Below the pieces are notes generated by a model that saw only the letters and a program-made list of their open reading frames with translations, had not been told where the DNA came from and made no database searches. This document shows, in pieces, positions 1 through 8,430 of a DNA stretch of 64,000 nt; within the stretch, counting starts at the first letter, position 1, and each line of letters opens with the position of its first letter. This DNA is from Emergomyces orientalis. Lineage: Eukaryota; Ascomycota; Eurotiomycetes; Onygenales; Ajellomycetaceae. A program made the position numbers and the translations under genes. The stretch spans positions 1-64,000 of the forward strand of contig MOWL01000003.1 of assembly GCA_002110485.1 (NCBI GenBank). The letters are read 5' to 3'.

Positions 1-2
1 CT

Positions 3-182
3 TCCACTTCTACTGAGAAGGATAAGGCCTCTTCTATGAATAAAAAATCAAGCAACGCTTTCCGGACGAATTTGAGAAGGAGAAGAGACTGCCAACAACA
101 CATTCTCGGCGCAATGGCAGGTATTCAGATGGGAAATCAGTTTCTTTGCTCAAGATGTGATCTCTGCTTCACAGGAAGATGA
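3..182 (+). CDS. Partial upstream frame, possible gag C-terminus
   Basis: This frame is open from the window edge to a TGA at 180-182 and overlaps the protease frame in another phase. It is basic (an RRRR run) and ends with a small Cys cluster (CSRCDLC). In a Gypsy element gag precedes the protease and a frameshift often joins them, which is the only reason for this label. It is too short to identify by sequence. Confidence 0.25.
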   Translation, partial: STSTEKDKASSMNKKSSNAFRTNLRRRRDCQQHILGAMAGIQMGNQFLCSRCDLCFTGR

Positions 183-1053
183 TGAGGATGATAATTCTCA
201 ACCTCTCCATGATGAACAGCTTCAGGGCGGAAGTCCAAAGCTCGGAGACGGTGGAATTGTCCCAGATTCAGAAATGGCAGATGCTCCGCAGATTCAGAAG
301 AAAACTGTTCTCTGCAGGCCTCGGAAACTCAAAGGGCCAAAGCTTTCTGCAGAAATGAAGAATAAAGACAATATGGCGATCGCGACGCGGCGAATATTTG
401 AGAAGATCATGCGCCAAGAAATCGGCGGAATTCAGATTAAAGATCTCATGGCATGCTCCACCCAACTCCAGCACATGTTCTTTCAAAATCTTCCCATCGA
501 AGTTCAACAGCATATGATTCGGGATGATGCAGCCACCGTTGCCCTGGTTCAACCTGGCACTTCTGTTGCTGAGTATAATCCTCGTTGGAATCTCGTTTCG
601 GTTGGACACATCAAGTTCACTGTCGGAATTGGAAAGGGGGAAACTGAGGCGATATTTGATGGAGGTGCGGAAATTAACTGTCTTGTTGAAAGAACTGCGT
701 TAGATCTCGGTCTCATCATTCAAAGGGATGCTGTCAAACCTATTCTTGGAGCTGGGGGTCAGCAGAGTGGTGTCATTGGAATCTGCAAGGATGTTCCTGT
801 TCGCCTTGGATCTGTTATGGTGCCTCAGACATTCTTCATCATGGAACGCGGTTCTCATGATTGCATTCTCGGCCGACCATATGAAAACGCGACGCGTTTG
901 GCAAGAACTACAGATAACAAAGGCGGTGTTCTTGTTCACGTTTTTGATCCGAAGGATGAGAAGAATCAGGTGTCTTTTCTTGGTTATTCTCCCGGCGACC
1001 ATGGAGATCGAAAGTTAGATGATCTTCGTGGCAAAGTGCAGACTTTAAACTAG
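157..1053 (+). CDS. Retropepsin-like aspartic protease region of Gypsy element
   Basis: This 298-residue frame has an acidic, low-complexity N-terminus. The second half carries a retropepsin fold: IFDGGAEINCL near residue 166 and ILGRPYENATR near residue 238, the usual closing motif of retroelement proteases. The catalytic loop reads Asp168-Gly-Gly where D-S/T-G is normal, so the Ser/Thr that buttresses the active site is missing. The protein would cut the Gag-Pol precursor. The ATG at 157 may not be the real start because the frame upstream belongs to another phase. The next pol frame begins after a stop at 1164-1166, so protease and RT are now in separate frames. Confidence 0.6.
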   Translation: MISASQEDDEDDNSQPLHDEQLQGGSPKLGDGGIVPDSEMADAPQIQKKTVLCRPRKLKGPKLSAEMKNKDNMAIATRRIFEKIMRQEIGGIQIKDLMACSTQLQHMFFQNLPIEVQQHMIRDDAATVALVQPGTSVAEYNPRWNLVSVGHIKFTVGIGKGETEAIFDGGAEINCLVERTALDLGLIIQRDAVKPILGAGGQQSGVIGICKDVPVRLGSVMVPQTFFIMERGSHDCILGRPYENATRLARTTDNKGGVLVHVFDPKDEKNQVSFLGYSPGDHGDRKLDDLRGKVQTLN

Positions 1054-1166
1054 ATATGCTGAGTCCGATTGATCTTTGCGATGTTGAATGTGGTGGGCAA
1101 AGAAATGATATCAGATTCAGCGATCGCGATGTGGATAGCGGGGCAAATATTCTGCCGTGTTTTTGA

Positions 1167-1706
1167 AAGCGGTGTGGGTGCGTCAGCCAATCAGACTTTT
1201 GGCGGCCCCGGGCCGCCAAAAGATTCAGCCAATCAGAGAACGCCGCCCCAAAACGCCCGAGAAGGTTTTTCCCCGCCATCCTACATCAACAATTTTACCC
1301 GTCTACACATTCATCTTTTCCTTTCTCTAATTATTCAATATCCGAATCACGCCGTGTTCGTGGTGTGCAGCTTCATGATTTGTCTTTATATGCTTCTTCA
1401 CGATCTTCTCCTCGATCGCGCGGTCCAGTCGTTGCGACATTATACAAGCGAAAAGCCGATAAGATTCAACCTCTCGATGTGCCAACTACAGGTGGCGGGA
1501 TTCCCGGCGGAACAGATAAGTGGAGAGAAATTCGCCAACAATGGTTCAAAGACAATGTGATTCCGGAGCAGGATCCGCCTTCGCCCTACGATCATTTCAT
1601 TACACCCCGTTTCTCCGATTGCCCGCGAGGTTCGCGACTCACAGAGGAAAGGATCAAGAATCTGCGGATCGGATCGATGCTCACCCACAGGAACGCGAAC
1701 TTTTGA
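1167..1706 (+). pseudogene. N-terminal linker of Gypsy Pol in a shifted frame
   Basis: This frame is open from 1167 to a TGA at 1704-1706. From about 1440 it has the Pol linker that normally precedes RT: TLYKRKADKIQP, PRFSDCPRGSRLTEERI and KNLRIGS. At about 1685-1690 the homology jumps to the frame of the main pol ORF (DAHPQERELL), so at least one frameshift separates linker and RT. No ATG opens this frame. It could be a real indel or a programmed shift; decay seems more likely because the protease is also cut off. Confidence 0.5.
1184..1250. promoter_or_regulatory. CCAAT boxes flanking a 25-bp perfect palindrome
   Basis: Two direct repeats TCAGCCAATCAGA (about 1183-1195 and 1225-1237) flank a palindrome at 1197-1221 with 12-bp arms TTTTGGCGGCCC / GGGCCGCCAAAA and a single-base centre. 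CCAAT boxes bind the HAP/NF-Y complex in fungi. A degenerate second version occurs at 7770-7832, after the last gene of the same unit. The function is inferred; the palindrome and the repeats are plain in the sequence. Confidence 0.55.
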
Positions 1707-4700
1707 TTGAGATTCTGCTTAGAAGAGAAAAAGCCCTCGCGTGGAGTTTTAAGGATTGCGGAACGCTTGCAAAAGAAGTCTCTCCACCTGTCAAGATTCG
1801 CGTTGCTCCGCATAAAGCATGGCAAGCGGCAGGATTTCCTATTCCTCGAAAGCTCGTCCCTACAATCATCAATATGCTTCGCGAACGCGTTGATTCTGGA
1901 GTTTATGAACATTGCCATGGTCCGTATCGAAATAAGTGGTTCCTCGTCAAGAAGAAAGAAGCTGGGAAATATCGCATTGTCAACGCGTGCATGGACATGA
2001 ACGCTGTCACTATTCGCGATGCGTATATTCCACCTAGTGCGGACGCGTTTGCTGAGGATTTCGCGGGAATGAAGATAACGAGCATGATGGATTTCTTTTC
2101 TGGATATGATCAAGTTCCTTTACACGAAGACAGCCGAGATATGACAGCTTTCCTTACCCCGATCGGGTTGCTTCGTCAGACAGCACTGCCACAAGGCGCG
2201 ACGAATTCTATTGCGCAGTTCTGCCGAATCATGGCACGCATTCTTCGATCGAACATACCGCATCAAGCAGACAATTTTATGGATGATATTGGTGTGAAAG
2301 GCCCGCGGACGCGTTACAATGATGAAGAAGTGATGCCAGGTATTCGGAAATTTGTCCTGGAGCATCTGCAAAACTTAGATGCCACCCTCATCAGCATAGA
2401 ACTCGCGGACACGTGTATCCAGGTTGGAAAGTCAGAATTCGCCTGCTCCGGTATGGTTCTAGTCGGATATGTTGTGGATGCTGACGGCAGGCGCCCCGAA
2501 GCTGCGAAAATCGTCAAAATCGTTGAGTGGCCGGATCCGACAGATGTCACGGGTGCCCGAGCTTTCTTAGGTGTTTGCGTTTACTATAGAATATGGATTC
2601 CGAATTTCGCTATCATTTCTATACCTATCTATATTCTATTCAAGAAGAACATTCCTTTTACCTGGGGTCTTGAACAAGTGAATGCAATGGCAATTTTGAA
2701 GAATGCCCTGACAACTGCCCCTGCACTTTGCTGCATTGATTATTCTGAAGATGCCGGTGATATCGTGATGGCCACGGATGCCTGTCTTGAAGGATGGGGT
2801 GGAACGCTCAGCCAACGGGATAAATTGAATGGAAAGCTACACCCTTGCCGATATGAGAGCGGAATCTGGAGCCCCACCGAAGCAAAATATGATGCAGGAA
2901 AGCGAGAATGCCGCGCTGTGCTCAAGATGCTAAAGAAATGCCGTTATTACCTGTATGGCGTTCACTTTATTCTGGAAACCGACGCGAAGACTCTAGTGGC
3001 ACAGCTCAATCGATCTGCCACTGACCTGCCTGGTGCTCTCGTTACTGGCTGGCTTGCCTGGATTCGGATGTTTGATTTCGAAGTTCGACATGTGCCTGGT
3101 CGGAAGCATACTGCTGCAGATGGGCTATCTCGTCGACCTCCTGCTGAGGGTGAGGTTCCTGAGGATCAAGATATCGATGATTTCATAGATGCAGAACTCA
3201 ACTATATTAGTGTTGCATCTTTGACGGTTCCTGATTTCGATGTCAGCGGCGTGGATGCTTCCGAGTCATCGGGTGTGCGTGTTCTTTCGCCTGATTATTC
3301 TGATCGCAGCGAATCAATTGCGAGGTTTCTCACCACCATGAAGCGGCCGGATGATATACCACGTTCCGTCTTTTCTAAATGGCGCAAGCATGCACTTCGA
3401 TATATCGTCCAAGGTCAACATCTATTCCGACGATCAGGCAAGGGAATTCCTCTGAGACGCGTGGTTGATAACTCATCTGAGCAAAAGGATATCGTTGCTC
3501 GGATGCATGATGAATCTGGTCATAAGGGCCGCGAGGCCACAAACCACAAGATCACGCAGCGATATTGGTGGGAAGGCATCTGGAAAGCCGTCAAGAATTA
3601 TTGCAAAAGCTGCACAGTGTGCCAGCTGAGGGATGGCGCTCGCTTGGAAGAACCACTATATCCAACAAGCCGCAATTATCTATGGGACAAGTGGTGTATC
3701 GATGTTGTCAAGTTTCCGAAGAACCGAGGCAAGCGATGTGCTGTTATTGCTCGGAATGATCTCACTGGCTGGGTGGAAGGCCGCCCTCTCGCTCGTGGAA
3801 CAGCTGAGAACGTGGCGCAATTCATCTATGAGAATATCATTTGCCGACACGGCTGCTTTCGGGAATTAGTGTGTGATGGCGGGCCGGAGAATCAAAAATG
3901 GACTAAGATTCTCACCGCCAAATATCGTGTTAATCAAATAACCATCTCACCATACAATGCGAAGGCTAATGGCATGGTCGAACGCGGTCACCGCCCGATA
4001 TCCGATGCGCTTTCAAAGCTAGCTGCAGATGGAAGAAGCTGGGTTAATCATTTCCATTCTGCGCTATGGGCAGATCGCGTCACCATTCGGCAATCTACTG
4101 GTGAAACCCCGTTCCGCCTGCAATATGGCTACGATGCTATCCTTCCAATAGAGCTTGACGTTCCAACTTGGCAAACACTTCCCTGGCAGACAGTGCAATC
4201 CCGTGCTGATTTGATATATATGCGTATTCGACAATTGGAAAAGAGAGATGAAGATCTGGAGGAGGCCGCTCATCACCTGCGCCGTGCGAGAGAGAAGAAC
4301 CGAGATCTATTTGATGAAACTAAGCAATTAGTCCGAGAACCATTGCAGATAAGTGATTTGGTGCTTTTGCATGATACCAAGCTAGAAACGTCCTATTCTG
4401 CCAAGCTCAACTTCCGATGGCTGGGCCCGTATCGAATCCGAGAAGCAAACCATGAGAAAGGGACCTATCATCTGGAAGAGCTGGATGGTTCGCCGTTTCG
4501 AAATACTACTGCAGGTAATAGGTTAAAAAGGTTCTATCTCCGAGACAATCAAATGCCGGTTGCAGAGAATAATATCAATGAAGCAAATGATATTGAAGAG
4601 GAAGAGGTGGATATGCAAGATACTGATAAGAAGAATTCTTTGAGGGGGGGTCAGGATGACTTGCAGTCATGGATCCCTCATGGTAAGGAGTTTGCAGTCA

Positions 4701-4708
4701 TTATCTGA
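1520..4708 (+). CDS. pol: Gypsy Pol: reverse transcriptase, RNase H, integrase
   Basis: The annotated frame is 1062 residues, with genuine homology from about residue 55 onward. RT: YRIVNACMDMNAVTIRDA, LPQGATNSIAQF, and the catalytic box FMDD near residue 253 (YVDD/FIDD in relatives). RNase H: MATDACLEGW (Asp near 420) and ETDAKTL, ending with HVPGRKHTAADGLSR. Integrase: an H-H-C-C zinc module (H-D-E-S-G-H then CKSCTVC, about 663-700), then a D-D-E core with WCIDVVKF, VCDGGPEN and GMVERGH. The C-terminus resembles the small chromodomain-like tail of fungal Gypsy integrases (FRWLGPYRI). It is uninterrupted, but the N-terminal linker is in another frame. It would copy element RNA in cytoplasmic particles and insert the cDNA. 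Confidence 0.88.
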   Translation: MERNSPTMVQRQCDSGAGSAFALRSFHYTPFLRLPARFATHRGKDQESADRIDAHPQERELLIEILLRREKALAWSFKDCGTLAKEVSPPVKIRVAPHKAWQAAGFPIPRKLVPTIINMLRERVDSGVYEHCHGPYRNKWFLVKKKEAGKYRIVNACMDMNAVTIRDAYIPPSADAFAEDFAGMKITSMMDFFSGYDQVPLHEDSRDMTAFLTPIGLLRQTALPQGATNSIAQFCRIMARILRSNIPHQADNFMDDIGVKGPRTRYNDEEVMPGIRKFVLEHLQNLDATLISIELADTCIQVGKSEFACSGMVLVGYVVDADGRRPEAAKIVKIVEWPDPTDVTGARAFLGVCVYYRIWIPNFAIISIPIYILFKKNIPFTWGLEQVNAMAILKNALTTAPALCCIDYSEDAGDIVMATDACLEGWGGTLSQRDKLNGKLHPCRYESGIWSPTEAKYDAGKRECRAVLKMLKKCRYYLYGVHFILETDAKTLVAQLNRSATDLPGALVTGWLAWIRMFDFEVRHVPGRKHTAADGLSRRPPAEGEVPEDQDIDDFIDAELNYISVASLTVPDFDVSGVDASESSGVRVLSPDYSDRSESIARFLTTMKRPDDIPRSVFSKWRKHALRYIVQGQHLFRRSGKGIPLRRVVDNSSEQKDIVARMHDESGHKGREATNHKITQRYWWEGIWKAVKNYCKSCTVCQLRDGARLEEPLYPTSRNYLWDKWCIDVVKFPKNRGKRCAVIARNDLTGWVEGRPLARGTAENVAQFIYENIICRHGCFRELVCDGGPENQKWTKILTAKYRVNQITISPYNAKANGMVERGHRPISDALSKLAADGRSWVNHFHSALWADRVTIRQSTGETPFRLQYGYDAILPIELDVPTWQTLPWQTVQSRADLIYMRIRQLEKRDEDLEEAAHHLRRAREKNRDLFDETKQLVREPLQISDLVLLHDTKLETSYSAKLNFRWLGPYRIREANHEKGTYHLEELDGSPFRNTTAGNRLKRFYLRDNQMPVAENNINEANDIEEEEVDMQDTDKKNSLRGGQDDLQSWIPHGKEFAVII

Positions 4709-5128
4709 CTGCTGTTTTTCTTTGTATAATGATTTTCTTGTTGTTGTTTTCTTCATTCAAGTTGCTGTTTTCTTAGTCTCTATTTTTCATGATTCTGCTT
4801 CTTTCTTGCATGTTTTTCATGCATCATATCAGTTCCTTCTAATTTTAATCTCTTGATATTGTCTTTTCTTTGTTTTGTTTACTTTCTCTTTGATATTCAA
4901 TTCTCTGGGTCAGATTGAAGCTGGCAGTGAATTTTATGAACTGCTGTCACCCTTGCTGCATGTTGACTGCTTTTCACATTATCTTCCAAAATTCACCTTG
5001 AGGAAGTATTATATTATTGACCTGCTCTGCCCAGATAATCATTTTTCTTTTTCAAATTGGCATTCAAGTCTCTTTTTCTATTTTTAATTCATTGATTTTT
5101 CCCTATATTTCCTTATTTCATTACAAAG
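4709..5128. promoter_or_regulatory. T-rich spacer between pol and the next gene
   Basis: The spacer is 420 bp of strongly pyrimidine-rich top strand with a TATAAT-like block near 4725 and runs of TTTTC, as is common upstream of fungal start codons. I see no ORF of note. It may serve as the promoter of the gene at 5129, or, if the purine run at 4641-4651 is a polypurine tract, as LTR sequence. Confidence 0.35.
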
Positions 5129-7189
5129 ATGTCGAACCCCTCTAGCCAACACACTCTGGTACCGAGACCAGCGAGCCAGCTCGCTCTTGTGACATATGAT
5201 AACCATGTTTTTCATACGGCGATGGAGCTGCAAGCTTATGTCAATTCTCTGGGTCAGAATCCGCAGGTTCGCTACCAAGCACAATGTGAGATCGGTAATC
5301 TACTCATGGGGCGCCATGAGGCAGCTCAAGATGAGGTTGCCGCATTCTATGAGTGGATGAGAAATGATGGATCCTGGCGCCAGGTGGTGGCCCAGCAAGC
5401 ATTTGATAACCAGACGGCGGAGCTTCAACGAGTTGCTGCTCAGGTAGCTGAACGGCGCGATCGCTGCGCCATAGCATATACTACATGCACCAGGATGTGG
5501 GGAAAAGTTCGCGTGGATTCGTTCTGGCATATCATGACTTCAGAGCGGATGCAACGCGCCTGTCAAACCCTGGCCCTACATCACGAATATGCTTCTGCAA
5601 TCGGCCGGATCAATCAAGCAATGTGGGCTCGCATCACTCAGCCACCTCGACGAGGAGTTAAGCGATATAAGACGATCATGTTGGCAGATATCGAAGCAGC
5701 GGCCGATTCCAATTTTATTGGCCAAGAGATCACACAAGGAAATCTTCAAGCTGCAGGTCTTATCTTTGGTCCTGGCGGAATTCTCACTGAAGATTCTATG
5801 ACAGTTGCTTCACCCCAGCCTCAAGAACGTGTCCTATCCCCTCCCGATCAACATATGACTGGCCAGTCTCCTCTACCTTCTCCCCGTGTGTTGAACGTGA
5901 TACGCCCCAGTGCACCCTCGCTTGGATCTCCTCAAGGTTCTATACATAGTCCTCCTGTGCGTACTTCTCGCCGCGTCTCCGGCCAATCCTTGCTTTCGGA
6001 CGTCAGCAGCCTGTCTGCAGCCTTGTCAGACACCCATCTTGCTGAACTTCTCAGCCCTGACCAAGTTGCGGAATTTGAGAATATGGGGGTTGATCAAGAT
6101 AGCCCTGCTTTGGTAGAGGCAACTGACAAGCAGCATACAACAGTGAACAGAGGATGCCGGTGTTCTCCCTATGTCCCTGTGGATGTGAAAGCGCAGCTTA
6201 GAGATGCAAAGAAGATAGAAGAATGTCAGCTGGTGCATCTTCTGGACAAGATAGCCAGGCTTCCGCGACAAGGCTTGACTATATGCTATCTGCATTCAGT
6301 AAATCTCGGCAGCAAGATTGGACTCCTTACACGCGATCTTGACCATGCGGGGCTGATAAAGAGAATCGGGCTTGTGGTGAATAATCGCCAGAATCTTGGG
6401 CGGATGCGAGCTGCTGATGACACATATCATTTCTTCCGCCTTGATCGCCGACCTCCTCGCCCCGAAGATATGCTACAGGTATATCGAATGCGCCATAATC
6501 GCCTACCGCCGGTTACATCATCAAATTGGGAACAAACACTGGCCCGACTTGCTTTTCTTGATTTCAATTCCAGTGCAGCTTTTCAGCAATGGAAGAAGGA
6601 TGGTTCCGTCATCCTGCCAATATTTAGATGGATGAACGCGATGAAGGCGGCAGGGGTCAACAATAATTACAACACCCTGGCGAAGGTTGCCACAGTCGAA
6701 TGGAGCATGTACAGGTTCCATCAGCGAAAAGATAAGAAGACCTGGGGGTGGCTCCGAACAATGTTGCACGGGATTGTTCAACAGATCGTCCGTCAAGATC
6801 CACTGTATTATGTGTGGTATGTTGCTCTCCGCCCCGATCATCGCACGCACCTGATTTCCTATCCCTATTATGCAAAATACGTCTTGTCTGGGGATAGCAC
6901 TTACTTCCGCCATATTGATGTCAATATTAAACGCCTGGCGGAGGAAAATCATGGAGTGAATATGATTCAGGGATCAGTCTCTTTCAGCGACGAAGATGGG
7001 AGGAATTGCACCACCATAGTCCTGGGAATGCATCAAAATATTCAAGAATGGAACAGACGCCTGTGTGCTCGCAATCTCCCGAATGGTGGAATTGTTCAAG
7101 AGATGACATCTGAGATGCTCACCAACAAGAATCTCAACAACTTCAGAACGCAGTGGACGACTGTCCCATGCAAGCAAGGCGATGCTTGA
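5129..7189 (+). CDS. Large non-pol gene of the Gypsy unit; C-terminal HxD...H dioxygenase-like region
   Basis: The frame encodes 686 residues. The N-terminal 330 residues are Gln/Ala/Ser-rich, with a Ser/Pro linker. The conserved part starts near 345. YFRHIDVN (His595, Asp597), then MIQGSVSFSDEDG, then TTIVLGMHQ (His635) matches the HxD...H iron triad order and the PGSH-like strand of phytanoyl-CoA-dioxygenase-type 2-oxoglutarate enzymes. From memory, similar FRHID...GMH proteins form a large unnamed fungal family. The frame ends in TGA but reads on in the same frame, and the continuation (7196-7759) contains PHLPHG and RKTMLPW, where a 2-oxoglutarate-binding Arg would be expected. The fold and the iron triad are inferred, not shown. 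The position downstream of pol suggests cargo of the retroelement. Confidence 0.55.
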   Translation: MSNPSSQHTLVPRPASQLALVTYDNHVFHTAMELQAYVNSLGQNPQVRYQAQCEIGNLLMGRHEAAQDEVAAFYEWMRNDGSWRQVVAQQAFDNQTAELQRVAAQVAERRDRCAIAYTTCTRMWGKVRVDSFWHIMTSERMQRACQTLALHHEYASAIGRINQAMWARITQPPRRGVKRYKTIMLADIEAAADSNFIGQEITQGNLQAAGLIFGPGGILTEDSMTVASPQPQERVLSPPDQHMTGQSPLPSPRVLNVIRPSAPSLGSPQGSIHSPPVRTSRRVSGQSLLSDVSSLSAALSDTHLAELLSPDQVAEFENMGVDQDSPALVEATDKQHTTVNRGCRCSPYVPVDVKAQLRDAKKIEECQLVHLLDKIARLPRQGLTICYLHSVNLGSKIGLLTRDLDHAGLIKRIGLVVNNRQNLGRMRAADDTYHFFRLDRRPPRPEDMLQVYRMRHNRLPPVTSSNWEQTLARLAFLDFNSSAAFQQWKKDGSVILPIFRWMNAMKAAGVNNNYNTLAKVATVEWSMYRFHQRKDKKTWGWLRTMLHGIVQQIVRQDPLYYVWYVALRPDHRTHLISYPYYAKYVLSGDSTYFRHIDVNIKRLAEENHGVNMIQGSVSFSDEDGRNCTTIVLGMHQNIQEWNRRLCARNLPNGGIVQEMTSEMLTNKNLNNFRTQWTTVPCKQGDA
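7187..7189 (+). other. In-frame TGA splitting the dioxygenase-like gene
   Basis: The codons run GAT GCT TGA ATA ACC ATG with no frame change, and homology-like sequence continues on both sides. The codon could be an ancestral Arg CGA turned to TGA by a CpG transition. Read-through cannot be excluded from sequence alone. Confidence 0.6.
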
Positions 7190-7195
7190 ATAACC

Positions 7196-7759
7196 ATGCC
7201 GCATCTTCCTCATGGAAGCACCGGGCCTGCTACTAAGGAACGCAAGACAATGCTGCCGTGGTATGTTGGAATTCAGGATGACGGGCACTCTCTTGAAGTC
7301 CCTGAAAGCGGATCGTGGGAGCAGCTCTCCCGAGCACATCGCGATTTGGTTGCCGGGCTGTCAACACCCTCTGGCCTTTCGGTATTATATGGAAGTATTC
7401 CATATCGGTACCCTGCTGCTGTTCCAGTCATGGGTCTTGGAGCGATTTCGGATGCTCTGGTGGGTCGATGGAAGTGGGATGACCCTATGGTCAGGCACGA
7501 GCAAGATATTCTCTTCAACGGCAAGGGCAGTTCGCCGCAAGAATACATTGAGGAGTGGCGCAAGAGAGCGGTCACTGAAGGGATCCAGTGTTTTGAGATC
7601 ATGATGGCTACAGAGGAGGAATTATTTGGAGAATGTAGCTGTTTCTATTGTCTGAAGAGGAACATTCTTCTCACCTCAATTGAGGGAGATCGCGCTGTCG
7701 CCGAGGGCAAGACTATGCAGATTCCAGTGCATGGCCGCGAGAATGCGCCCGCCGAATAG
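7196..7759 (+). pseudogene. C-terminal part of the same dioxygenase-like gene
   Basis: This 187-residue frame is in the same phase as the 5129 ORF, only 6 bases after its stop. Its first residues (MPHLPHGSTGPA...RKTMLPWYVG) look like mid-protein sequence, not a natural N-terminus. It continues with SWEQLSRAHRDL, GLGAISDALVGRWKWDDP and a charged helical end. Alone it would lack the HxD...H region. I read it as the severed C-terminus of one gene of about 877 codons. Confidence 0.55.
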
Positions 7760-7769
7760 CCACAGTCAT

Positions 7770-7832
7770 CAGCCAATCATGTTTTCCCGGCCCCAGGCTG
7801 TCAAAAGATTGACCAATCACGATCGCGCTGTT
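7770..7832. promoter_or_regulatory. Second, degenerate copy of the CCAAT/palindrome block
   Basis: CAGCCAATCA, a TTTTCCCGGCCCC core with CAGGCTGTCAAAAGATT, and a second CCAATCA occur in the same order and at nearly the same spacing as at 1184-1250, but the palindrome arms are mutated. The block is followed by a pyrimidine-rich tract, as is the first copy. Confidence 0.45.
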
Positions 7833-8430
7833 GCCAATTTGCCGCATCTTGTCACTGTCGCTGTGTTGATCACATTCTGCTTACTTGTTTCTCTGTTTTC
7901 TCTTGTTCTTGCTTGTCTTTCTTTTCTCTGCTGTTCACTTTTTCTTTCTCTTTTCTATATTCTTTTATTGATTGTCTTTCATTTTCTTGATTCTTGATTG
8001 ATTCTTTCCTGCAATTCCTTGTTTTCATTCATTCAGATCGCATTCTTACTTGCCAGGTCAGCAAGCTATAGAGAGGGGAGATGTGTGATGGGGAATCTCA
8101 GCATGATATTACTTTTCGCCGAGACCGCCTCATATATTTGTTTGGCATGGCTGCCTCATATTCCCATTATCCTTTGACACACGTGTGGATTCGGCGAAGA
8201 TTGATTGTACGCAGAGCAGTGAGATTGCTCCTTTTTGATTGTGTGATTTGATATGTGATTGATTGCTTGTTCTTCTTCTATATTTGAATCTCCTATGTGT
8301 TCTTTTGTATTGCTATTTGGATAGCTCGTTGAATAGAATATTGTATACACGGCGAACTTACCAACCTCCTTACGATCCCGCTGCTCCTGCCCACGTGCCG
8401 CCAAAAGCGCACAACCCCTTATTCCACTTC
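7833..8430 (+). repeat. Non-coding T-rich tract and possible 3' LTR start
   Basis: 7840-8040 is pyrimidine-rich without an ORF that I trust. Around 8071-8084 there is a purine run (agagaggggaga) followed by TGTGATGGGG, a plausible polypurine tract/LTR junction. No second LTR is in the window, so this is unconfirmed. The tract is cut at about 8430 by antisense LINE sequence. Confidence 0.25.

Larger units (their letters stand above)
1..8430 (+). mobile_element. Ty3/Gypsy-type retroelement with extra 3' gene, 5' end outside window
   Basis: A unit on one strand holds a protease-like frame, an RT-RNaseH-integrase frame and then a non-pol gene, before an AT-rich LINE takes over at about 8430. The 5' LTR and most of gag would lie left of the window, so the boundaries cannot be proved. 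A purine-rich run near 8071-8084 followed by a TG dinucleotide could be the polypurine tract and the start of a 3' LTR. A second purine run at about 4641-4651 near the end of pol is an alternative LTR start, which would leave the 5129-7759 gene outside the element. The domain order protease-RT-RNaseH-INT is that of Ty3/Gypsy (Metaviridae-like) elements. Confidence 0.6.

Noticed and set aside
1069..1560. 163-codon frame between protease and pol
   Set aside because: It overlaps the palindrome and the shifted pol linker, and its residues show no motif; the neighbouring phase carries the Pol homology.
4641..4660. Purine run as the element's polypurine tract
   Set aside because: Possible, but it lies inside the pol frame and what follows does not start with TG; kept only as an alternative boundary.
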